Part shown: positions 1 through 5,229 of the stretch, piece after piece
How positions within the stretch are numbered: the stretch's first letter is position 1
Layout of the letters: each line of letters opens with the position of its first letter
Assembly (NCBI GenBank): GCA_050742255.1
Contig: JBOGHU010000100.1
Location: 1 to 12,150 of the forward strand
Source: JBOGHU01 sp050742255
GTDB lineage: Bacteria; Actinomycetota; Acidimicrobiia; Acidimicrobiales; CADCSY01
DNA length: 12,150 nt
Direction: 5' to 3'
Notes under the pieces: model-generated
What the model was told of the DNA's origin: nothing
The model's input: only the letters and a program-made list of their open reading frames with translations
Database searches by the model: none
Made by a program: the position numbers and the translations under genes

Positions 1-51
1 CGCGCCCGCTCAGCCGGCGCGCCCGCTCAGCCGGCGCGCCCGCTCAGCCGG
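1..51. repeat. 17-bp tandem repeat, three copies, over the rplI stop
   Basis: Three identical units of cgcgcccgctcagccgg lie at 1-17, 18-34 and 35-51. The third unit contains the rplI stop (TGA on the minus strand, 44-46), and each upstream unit carries the same TGA. Because 17 is not a multiple of three, the copies fall in different frames. The junctions contain the palindromes GCCGGC and GGCGCGCC. The array begins at base 1, so further copies may lie outside the window. Confidence 0.9.
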
Positions 52-490
52 CGGTGATCTCGACGGTGGCGGGGAGCTCCACGTCGGCGTGGAGCCTCAC
101 CGGGACCTGATGGGTCCCCAGCTCCCGGATGGGCGTGTCGAGGGCGACCTTGCGACGGTCGATGGCGACGCCCGTCTGGTCCATCACCGCCGCAGCGATG
201 TCGGCGGCGGTGACCGAGCCGAAGAGCCTGCCCCCCGGCCCGGCCCGGGCGACGATCCGAATCACCGTGGGCGCCAGCCTACGGGCCAGGTCCTCGGCCT
301 GGGCCCGTTCGGCCACCTCCCTCGCCTCCCGGGCCCGGCGCATGGAGGCGGCCTGCTCGATGGCGCCCGGGTTCGCCCTCATCACCAGCCCCTGGGGGAG
401 CAGGTAGTTGCGGGCGTAGCCGTCGGCCACCTCCAACACGTCGCCGCGCCTGCCCAGCTCGGTGACATCGGTGCGCAGGATGACCTTCAC
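44..490 (-). CDS. rplI: 50S ribosomal protein L9 (bL9)
   Basis: Large-subunit protein that binds 23S rRNA near the L1 stalk base. The 148-residue product has the family's usual length and begins MKVILRTDVTELGRRGD. The N-terminal rRNA-binding domain, with the conserved GYARNYLLPQG segment, covers about residues 1-50. A charged, Ala-rich connecting helix follows (about 50-78), then the C-terminal domain (about 80-148) containing GRLFGSVT. The start is GTG at 488-490, overlapping the rpsR stop as GTGA, with a GGGGG run just upstream; this implies translational coupling. It is the last visible gene of rpsF-ssb-rpsR-rplI. Its stop lies in a 17-bp tandem repeat. Identification is firm. Confidence 0.97.
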   Translation of the reverse strand: MKVILRTDVTELGRRGDVLEVADGYARNYLLPQGLVMRANPGAIEQAASMRRAREAREVAERAQAEDLARRLAPTVIRIVARAGPGGRLFGSVTAADIAAAVMDQTGVAIDRRKVALDTPIRELGTHQVPVRLHADVELPATVEITAG

Positions 491-939
491 GATCCCCCGC
501 CAGCCGACTCCGACGCCCCGTCGGGCGCGGTGGGCATCTCGCCGGGGAGGACCGTGTCACCGATCCGCGGACCGCCCTCGGCATAAGCTGCGCCGGCCCT
601 GGGCGGCACCTCCTGGGCCGGCCCCCGACCGCCCTTGTCGCGTGGCCGTCGCCCACCCCTGCTGCTGGTCACGCGGGTGGCGTAGGGGAGCAGTGCCAGC
701 TCACGAGCTGTCTTGACGGCCACGGCCACGTGACGTTGGTGCTGGGCGCAGTTGCCGGTGACCCGCCGAGCCCTGATCTTGGCCCGGTCGGACATGAACC
801 GCCGGAGCAGGTTGACGTCCTTGTAGTCGACCCAGTCGATCTTGTTCTGGCAGAAGACGCACGGCTTGCTCTTCAGCTTCCTGCCGACGTCCTTGCCCCG
901 GCGACTTCGGGGCGACTGCGCCTTCGCCTTCCTGCCCAT
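487..939 (-). CDS. rpsR: 30S ribosomal protein S18 (bS18), C+ type, with long C-terminal extension
   Basis: Small-subunit protein that pairs with S6 on the 16S platform. The S18 core spans about residues 25-88 (KPCVFCQNKIDWVDYKD through the RRVTGNCAQHQRH segment to LLPYATR). Cys27, Cys30, Cys64 and His67 give the zinc-binding C+ pattern. I chose ATG at 937-939 because a near-perfect AGGAGGTGA lies 5 nt upstream (8 nt from AGGAGG to ATG). A GTG nine bases earlier is in frame but overlaps that ribosome binding site. The product is 150 residues, while S18 is normally about 75-90. The extra 60 C-terminal residues are rich in Gly, Pro, Arg and acidic residues and look disordered. It begins 17 nt after the ssb stop and ends in a GTGA overlap with rplI. 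Confidence 0.95.
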   Translation of the reverse strand: MGRKAKAQSPRSRRGKDVGRKLKSKPCVFCQNKIDWVDYKDVNLLRRFMSDRAKIRARRVTGNCAQHQRHVAVAVKTARELALLPYATRVTSSRGGRRPRDKGGRGPAQEVPPRAGAAYAEGGPRIGDTVLPGEMPTAPDGASESAGGGS

Positions 940-956
940 GCCGGTCACCTCCTCCC

Positions 957-1397
957 TTAGAAGGGCTCGTCGTCGTCGAAGGTGGCCGGCGGGTTGGGAG
1001 CGGCGGTGGCCTCGGCAGGGGGACCTGTGGGACCCGACCGGCGTTCGTTCCTCTCGATCTTCGCCGTGGCCCAGCGGAGGCTGGGGCCCACCTCGGTGGC
1101 GACCACCTCCACGATGGAGCGCCGACCCCCCTCGGGAGCGTCCCAGCTCCGCTGCTCCAGACGACCGGTCACGATCACCCGCGATCCCTTCTGCATCGAC
1201 TCACCGATGTTCTCGGCCAGGTCCCGCCAGGCCACCACGTCGAAGAACGACGTCGACTCCTCCATCTCGTTGGTCTGGCGGTTCTGCCACCGCCGGTTCA
1301 CCGCAACGCCGAACCGGGCCATGGCCTGGCCCGAGGCGGTGTAGCGCAGCTCTGGATCACGGGTGAGGTTCCCTACGATGGTGACGGAATTGTCCAT
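957..1397 (-). CDS. ssb: Single-stranded DNA-binding protein
   Basis: Binds and protects single-stranded DNA during replication and repair and recruits partners through its acidic C-terminal tip. The 146-residue product starts MDNSVTIVGNLTRDPELRYT, the classic beginning of the OB fold (about 1-108, with FFDVVAWRDLAENI and GSRVIVTGRLEQRSW). A short Pro/Ala linker follows, and the protein ends DDDEPF, the conserved tip. The frame stays open 35 codons upstream, but ATG at 1395-1397 matches the family start. The first 41 nt of ssb are also the 3' end of rpsF in another frame, so translation of the two is probably coupled. The linker is short for an actinobacterial SSB. Confidence 0.96.
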   Translation of the reverse strand: MDNSVTIVGNLTRDPELRYTASGQAMARFGVAVNRRWQNRQTNEMEESTSFFDVVAWRDLAENIGESMQKGSRVIVTGRLEQRSWDAPEGGRRSIVEVVATEVGPSLRWATAKIERNERRSGPTGPPAEATAAPNPPATFDDDEPF

Positions 1398-1797
1398 GGT
1401 GCTCGCTCTTTCTCTCGTTCTCTCGCTTCCCTCGGGAGGCTCCCGGACGTGCTTCCGAGACGACTGGGTCTTCGTCGGGCCCGGGCACGGTGCGGCCGGC
1501 ACGGTGCTCGGGCACTCGGACGATCTTGTGGCGGATCACCTCGTCCGCGAGGCGCAGGAAGCGGTTGACGTCGTCGACCGAGGAGGGGTCGGTCGTCACC
1601 TCGAGGAGGACGTAGTAGCCCTCCGACCGGTGCGCCAGCTCGTAGGCGAACCGTCGCCGGCCCCACCTGTCGGCCTGGTTGACCGTGCCACCCAGTGACT
1701 CGATCAGCTCGGTGCAGCGGCCGATGACCGCCTCCACCGACGCCTCCTCGAGGGTGACGTCGAAGATGACCACGATCTCGTACGGCTGGACGGGCAC
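1357..1797 (-). CDS. rpsF: 30S ribosomal protein S6 (bS6) with C-terminal extension overlapping ssb
   Basis: Small-subunit platform protein, partner of S18. The S6 fold covers about residues 1-96 (VQPYEIVVIFDVTLEE, GGTVNQADRWGRRRFAYELAHRSEGYYVLLE, VRHKIVRVPEH-like end). The start is GTG at 1795-1797, preceded by GGAGGTGA with 7 nt between GGAGG and GTG; the frame is open further upstream but has no family similarity there. The product is 146 residues against about 95-100 for most S6 proteins. The 50-residue tail is charged and low complexity, and its last 41 nt lie inside ssb. None of the three forward frames has a stop just before the ssb ATG, so a simple frameshift does not remove the overlap. 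Confidence 0.95.
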   Translation of the reverse strand: MPVQPYEIVVIFDVTLEEASVEAVIGRCTELIESLGGTVNQADRWGRRRFAYELAHRSEGYYVLLEVTTDPSSVDDVNRFLRLADEVIRHKIVRVPEHRAGRTVPGPDEDPVVSEARPGASRGKRENERKSEHHGQFRHHRREPHP

Positions 1798-1835
1798 GCC
1801 GTCACCTCCCTCCGGACCCGACTGCGCTGCTCGGG

Positions 1836-1851
1836 GCCCCGTCGCCGGGGC
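1836..1851 (-). promoter_or_regulatory. GC hairpin in the rpsF leader, possible S6:S18 control site
   Basis: On the minus strand the leader contains GCCCCGGCGACGGGGC, a 6-bp stem closed by a four-base GCGA loop, midway between the promoter and the rpsF ribosome binding site. Outer bases CTGC and GCAG could extend it with a bulge containing CCGA. Many bacteria control this operon by an S6:S18-binding leader RNA with a conserved CCG. The position fits such an element, but I could not test the full consensus. Confidence 0.35.
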
Positions 1852-1869
1852 AGGGCACGAATTGGCACG

Positions 1870-1899
1870 ATTGTAGGTCATGGGGTGCGACGGCGACAA
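1870..1899 (-). promoter_or_regulatory. Sigma-70-like promoter of rpsF-ssb-rpsR-rplI
   Basis: Reading the minus strand, TTGTCG (1894-1899) and TACAAT (1870-1875) are separated by 18 bases. TACAAT matches five of six consensus bases, and TTGTCG begins with the conserved TTG. Transcription would begin near 1863, giving a leader of about 65 nt before the rpsF GTG. Confidence 0.7.
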
Positions 1900-1917
1900 C
1901 CGCATGCCCGAACCGTA

Positions 1918-2037
1918 CCGAGGGGGTGTGACATCAGCCATGATGAAGGGTCCCCCGCCCCTTCTCCGGCCCCGGCCCCCCGCCCCTTCTCCGGTCGCCC
2001 ACCGTCGCCCACCGACGCCCAGTGACCGGAGAACCGC
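1918..2037. repeat. Composite dispersed element, copy A
   Basis: This 120-bp stretch between glgA and the rpsF promoter shares both ends with 11919-12099. The left end reads CCGAGGGGGTGTGACA followed by AGCCATGATGAA after a 3-bp insertion. The middle is a C-rich tract with CTTCTCCGGCCCCGGCCC. The right end is the 47-bp inverted repeat followed by CCGC. The two copies differ mainly by the length of the C-rich middle. No reading frame with family similarity lies here. With the rpsF leader, this accounts for the whole 253-bp gap from 1798 to 2050. Confidence 0.85.
1987..2033. repeat. 47-bp inverted repeat, copy A (possible glgA terminator)
   Basis: The arms TTCTCCGGTC (1987-1996) and GACCGGAGAA (2024-2033) are perfect 10-bp complements. 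The spacer contains a second small palindrome, CGTCG CCCAC CGACG. The repeat begins 17 nt beyond the glgA stop, so the transcript would form a strong GC hairpin there. No U run follows, so an intrinsic terminator role is only possible. The same 47-bp structure recurs at 10924-10970 and 12049-12095. Confidence 0.9.
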
Positions 2038-2050
2038 GCCCCCGACGTGG

Positions 2051-3238
2051 TCAGCGGAGCATGCGCCGGTAGAGCGACACGGTCTCCTCGGCGATGACCG
2101 GCCAGCTGAAGTGCTCCAGCACGCGCCGGCGCCCGGCCTGCCCGAGGCGGACGGCTGTCTCGGGGTCGGCCAGCAGCTCGTTCACCCTCCACGCCAGCTC
2201 CCGTGCGAAGCGGTCGGAGCCCTCGGGCGACGCCTCGTCGGCGGCGTTCAGGGGGACGAGGTAGCCGGTCTCGCCCTCGACGACGATCTCAGGGATGCCC
2301 CCGGTGGCGGTGGCCACCACGGCGGCCTCGCAGGCCATGGCCTCTACGTTGACGAGCCCGAAGGGCTCGTACGACGAGGGGCACACGAAGACGGTGGCGT
2401 GACTGAGGATCTGGATGACGGTCGCCCGGGGCAGCATCCGCTCGATCCAGACCACGCCGTCACGGCTCTGGCGGAGCTTGGCCACCCGGCCACCGACCTC
2501 GGCACCGATCGCAGGGGTGTCGGGGGCCCCGGCGCAGAGCACCAGCTGAGCGGCGGGGTCGATGGAGCGGGCGGCCTCGAGCAGGTGGAGGATTCCCTTC
2601 TGACGGGTGACCCTGCCGACGAACACGACCGACGGGCGACGAGGATCGATGCCCAGCTCCTCGAGCGCATCGGTGCGGGGGTCGGGGCGGTACTCCCGGG
2701 GATCGACGCCGTTGTAGATGACGACGACCCGGTCCGAGTCGACGGCGGGGTAGGCGCTCAGGATGTCGCTTCGCATCGCCTCCGAGACGGCGATGACCGC
2801 ATCGGCCCCCTCCAGGGCGGTGCGTTCGCAGAAGAGGGAGACGGCATAGCCGGCACCCAGCTGCTCCGCCTTCCACGGCCGGAGGGGTTCGAGGCTGTGG
2901 GCGGTGGCGACGTGGGGGATCTGGTGGAGCAGCTTTGCCAGGTGCCCTCCGAGGTTGGCGTACCAGGTGTGGCTGTGGACCACGTCGCTGCCCGCCACGG
3001 CCTGGGCCATGCGCAGGTCGACCGAGATGGTCTGGAGGGCCGAGGCGTGGTCGTCGGAGGCCAGCGCCGCCCAGGGTTGGTAGGCGGCTGCGACCAGGTG
3101 CGAGCGGCGAGGCTCTCCGAAGCAGTGCACCTTCAGGTCCACCAGCGAGGCAAGCTCGACGCTGAGGTGCTCGACGTGCACCCCGGCCCCGCCGTAGACG
3201 TCCGGCGGGAACTCCTTGGTGAGGAGAGCGACCTTCAT
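2051..3238 (-). CDS. glgA: Actinobacterial-type glycogen synthase / maltose-1-phosphate synthase (GT4)
   Basis: Retaining glucosyltransferase of family GT4 that uses ADP-glucose; mycobacterial relatives (GlgM) make alpha-maltose-1-phosphate, others are annotated as glycogen synthase. The 395-residue product begins MKVALLTKEFPPDVYGGAGVH, with the donor/acceptor loop near the N-terminus. FVGRVTRQKG (about 206-215) opens the second Rossmann domain. The E-x7-E motif is Glu291 and Glu299 in YEPFGLVNVEAMA. ATG at 3236-3238 fits the family start, though no good ribosome binding site is visible. It begins 19 nt after the glgC stop, so substrate supply and use are co-expressed. Whether the product is glucan or maltose-1-phosphate cannot be told from sequence. 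Confidence 0.93.
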   Translation of the reverse strand: MKVALLTKEFPPDVYGGAGVHVEHLSVELASLVDLKVHCFGEPRRSHLVAAAYQPWAALASDDHASALQTISVDLRMAQAVAGSDVVHSHTWYANLGGHLAKLLHQIPHVATAHSLEPLRPWKAEQLGAGYAVSLFCERTALEGADAVIAVSEAMRSDILSAYPAVDSDRVVVIYNGVDPREYRPDPRTDALEELGIDPRRPSVVFVGRVTRQKGILHLLEAARSIDPAAQLVLCAGAPDTPAIGAEVGGRVAKLRQSRDGVVWIERMLPRATVIQILSHATVFVCPSSYEPFGLVNVEAMACEAAVVATATGGIPEIVVEGETGYLVPLNAADEASPEGSDRFARELAWRVNELLADPETAVRLGQAGRRRVLEHFSWPVIAEETVSLYRRMLR

Positions 3239-3257
3239 GCCCGGGTGACGGGAGGTC

Positions 3258-4505
3258 TCACTGCTCGGCGATCTTCTCGCCCTTGCCTATGACGGTGATC
3301 CCGTTCTCGGACACCTTGAACCGCTGACGTTCCAGCTCGTGGTCGACGCCGATCCGGGCGCCAGGGGGGACCTCGACGTTCTTGTCGATGATGGCGTCGC
3401 GCACGATGGCCCCGCGGCCGACTCTGACGTCGTCCATCAGCACCGAGCTCTCCACCTGCGCCCGGACATCGACGAACACGCCGGGGGAGATCACCGACCT
3501 CCGTACCGTGCCCCCCGAGATGATGGCTCCGCCGCACACCATCGAGTCCAACGCCTGCCCGGTGCCCCCGGTGCCCTCCAGGACGAACTTGGCGGGTGGA
3601 CGGGGGGGGCCCGAGGTGTAGATGGGCCAGTCATGGTTGTAGAGGTTGAACACGGGGTGGACCGAGATGAGGTCCATGTGGGCCGAGTAGTAGGAGTCCA
3701 GCGTACCCACGTCACGCCAGTAGGAGTGATCGCGCTCGGTCGCCCCGGGGACCTCGTTGGTCGAGAAGTCGTAGAGATGCGCCTCGCAGCCGGCGACGAG
3801 CATCGGGATGAGGTCGGCGCCGACGTCGTGGCGAGAGGTGCGGTCGGCGGCATCCGCCTGCACCGCGTCGATCAGCGTCTTCGCCGTGAACACGTAGTTG
3901 CCCATCGACGCGAGCAGCTGGTCGGGGGCGTCGGGAAGGCCGGTGGTCTCCGACGGCTTCTCCCGGAAGGCGCTGATGGCGGTGCCACGTCCCGCTTCGA
4001 TCACCCCGAGCTCACTGGCCTGGTGGACCGGCGCGCGGACGACGGCGACGGTGACGCCGGCACCGGAGTCGACGTGTTGCTCGACCATCTGGCGCGGGTC
4101 CATCCGGTAGATGTGATCGGCCCCGAACACGCAGATGTAGTCGGGGCGCTCGTCGCCGATGACGTTCAGGTTCTGGTAGATGGCATCCGCCGACCCCGCG
4201 AACCAGTGTGGACCCACCCGCATCTGTGCCGGCACCGGAGTGACGTAATCACCGAGGACCGGGGACAGGCGCCAGGTACGGGAGATGTGCAGGTCGAGGC
4301 TGTGGCTCTTGTACTGGGTGAGGACGACGATCTTCAGGTAGCCGGCGTTGGCGAGGTTGGAGAGGACGAAGTCGATTAGGCGGTAGTGACCGCCGAAGGG
4401 GACGGCCGGCTTGGCCCGGTCGGCGGTGAGTGGGGCCAGACGCTTGCCCTCGCCTCCGGCCAGGACGATCGACAGCACGTGAGGTTCGGCCACCGCCCTC
4501 ACCAT
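3258..4505 (-). CDS. glgC: Glucose-1-phosphate adenylyltransferase (ADP-glucose pyrophosphorylase)
   Basis: Makes ADP-glucose from glucose-1-phosphate and ATP, the committed step of bacterial glycogen and maltose-1-phosphate synthesis. The 415-residue product has the nucleotidyltransferase signature LAGGEGKRLAPLT (15-27) and RAKPAVPFGG (30-39). Further landmarks are YRLIDFVLSN, the GSADAIYQ segment, FGADHIYRMD, SYWRDVGTLDSYY, and a C-terminal left-handed beta-helix of hexapeptide-like repeats (about 310-400). ATG at 4503-4505 is used; an in-frame GTG four codons on is an alternative, and neither has a clear ribosome binding site. An 8-base C run within codons for Gly-Pro-Pro-Arg is in frame. 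It lies about 60 nt after tRNA-Gly on the same strand and is followed by glgA. Confidence 0.96.
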   Translation of the reverse strand: MVRAVAEPHVLSIVLAGGEGKRLAPLTADRAKPAVPFGGHYRLIDFVLSNLANAGYLKIVVLTQYKSHSLDLHISRTWRLSPVLGDYVTPVPAQMRVGPHWFAGSADAIYQNLNVIGDERPDYICVFGADHIYRMDPRQMVEQHVDSGAGVTVAVVRAPVHQASELGVIEAGRGTAISAFREKPSETTGLPDAPDQLLASMGNYVFTAKTLIDAVQADAADRTSRHDVGADLIPMLVAGCEAHLYDFSTNEVPGATERDHSYWRDVGTLDSYYSAHMDLISVHPVFNLYNHDWPIYTSGPPRPPAKFVLEGTGGTGQALDSMVCGGAIISGGTVRRSVISPGVFVDVRAQVESSVLMDDVRVGRGAIVRDAIIDKNVEVPPGARIGVDHELERQRFKVSENGITVIGKGEKIAEQ

Positions 4506-4564
4506 ACCGCTGGGGTCAGCAGGGCCTCGGGGGACGGAGATGCATTGAGATGCACTGCAGGAGG

Positions 4565-4635
4565 AGCGGGTGACGGGAGTCGAACCCGTGTCACCAGCTT
4601 GGAAGGCTGGAGCTCTACCGCTGAGCTACACCCGC
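4565..4635 (-). tRNA. tRNA-Gly (anticodon TCC)
   Basis: The minus strand folds into a full cloverleaf of 71 nt. The acceptor stem is GCGGGTG/CACCCGC with discriminator T. The D arm is GCTC-AGCGGTA-GAGC. The anticodon stem CCAGC/GCTGG encloses CTTCCAA, so the anticodon is TCC (reads GGA). The T arm is ACGGG-TTCGACT-CCCGT. CCA is not encoded. It follows tRNA-Pro on the same strand with about 29 nt between. Confidence 0.97.
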
Positions 4636-4664
4636 GTGGTCTTGTGAGCTTGTCCTGGTGGGCG

Positions 4665-4736
4665 TCGGGGAGGGCGGATTTGAACCGCCGACCTCCTGCA
4701 CCCAAAGCAGGTGCGCTACCACTGCGCCACTCCCCG
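4665..4736 (-). tRNA. tRNA-Pro (anticodon TGG)
   Basis: A 72-nt cloverleaf on the minus strand. The acceptor stem is CGGGGAG/CTCCCCG, starting with the C typical of tRNA-Pro, with discriminator A. The D arm is GCGC-AGTGGTA-GCGC. The anticodon stem CCTGC/GCAGG encloses TTTGGGT, so the anticodon is TGG (reads CCA). The T arm is GGCGG-TTCAAAT-CCGCC. CCA is not encoded directly at the 3' end. It is probably transcribed with tRNA-Gly downstream. Confidence 0.97.
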
Positions 4737-4740
4737 TCGT

Positions 4741-4776
4741 TACCTCTACCTCTACCTCTACCTACACCTCGACCTC
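4741..4776. repeat. Hexanucleotide microsatellite (TACCTC)n beside tRNA-Pro
   Basis: Three perfect TACCTC units (4741-4758) are followed by decayed units (TACCTA, CACCTC, GACCTC). It lies immediately upstream of tRNA-Pro, in the place where that transcript's promoter would be. I see no convincing -10/-35 pair there. The rest of the 156-bp gap (4737-4892) holds no gene that I can support. Confidence 0.75.
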
Positions 4777-4892
4777 TCCTTTAGCCCCACCCTCGCCGGC
4801 GCCATGTCGCCGGACGGGACTGGTCGCGGACGGTTGCTCTATCGTAGGTTGAGCGAGCGGAACGGGGGAGCGCGACCTCGGGGGGAGCCGTC

Positions 4893-5162
4893 ATGCGCAG
4901 GTTCAGGGTCGTCTGGTGGTCGGTCGTGGCCTCGGTCGTGCTGGCGGCGTGCGGTGGTGGAGACGGGTCGAGCTCGACCGAGGACGGGCCGGGACCGGTC
5001 GCCTCCGAGGGGACCCTGCCAGCGGCGTGCTCGACCCTCCAACGGGAGTTCGACCGGGCTCTGGAGGCGGCCGACGGTCTGGAGCCGGGCAGCGACCGCC
5101 GCAGCGAGGCGTTGAGGGGTGCGCTGGAGATCAACGACAAGCTGCGCGAGCTGGGGTGCTGA
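4893..5162 (+). CDS. Small predicted lipoprotein of unknown function
   Basis: The 89-residue product has a basic N-terminus (MRRFR), a hydrophobic stretch (VVWWSVVASVVL) and the lipobox LAAC with Cys20 as the expected lipidation site. A Gly/Ser/Asp-rich linker follows. The remaining domain is small and helical (about 42-89), with Cys46 and a C-terminal Cys89 that could form a disulfide. The ATG at 4893 has GGGGGAG about 5 nt upstream. It would sit on the outer face of the cytoplasmic membrane. I do not recognise a family. It lies just upstream of tig on the same strand but tig has its own promoter, so a functional link is not implied. The real coding status rests on the lipobox and ribosome binding site. 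Confidence 0.75.
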   Translation: MRRFRVVWWSVVASVVLAACGGGDGSSSTEDGPGPVASEGTLPAACSTLQREFDRALEAADGLEPGSDRRSEALRGALEINDKLRELGC

Positions 5163-5192
5163 GCGACCGGGAGCCCTCCCGCGATCCCGTGA

Positions 5193-5220
5193 TCGACCGC
5201 CGTCACGCTGCCGGTACACT
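5193..5220 (+). promoter_or_regulatory. Promoter of tig, implying a nearly leaderless mRNA
   Basis: TCGACC (5193-5198) and TACACT (5215-5220) are separated by 16 bases; each matches four of six consensus positions. Initiation would fall near 5227, only about 3 nt before the tig GTG at 5230. No ribosome binding site precedes that GTG, which agrees with leaderless translation, common in actinobacteria. Confidence 0.5.
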
Positions 5221-5229
5221 CGGTCGCCT

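Noticed and set aside
1..51. CRISPR array or attachment site
   Set aside because: The units are directly adjacent with no spacers and there is no integrase or cas gene; this is simple tandem repetition.
1880..3292. A 470-codon plus-strand frame opposite glgA
   Set aside because: Antisense to glgA, with Asp/Gly/Val-rich composition and no motifs.
3602..3609. Eight-base homopolymer inside glgC, as a possible phase-variation tract
   Set aside because: The frame reads correctly through it as Gly-Pro-Pro-Arg-Pro-Pro, and a run of eight is expected by chance at this GC content.
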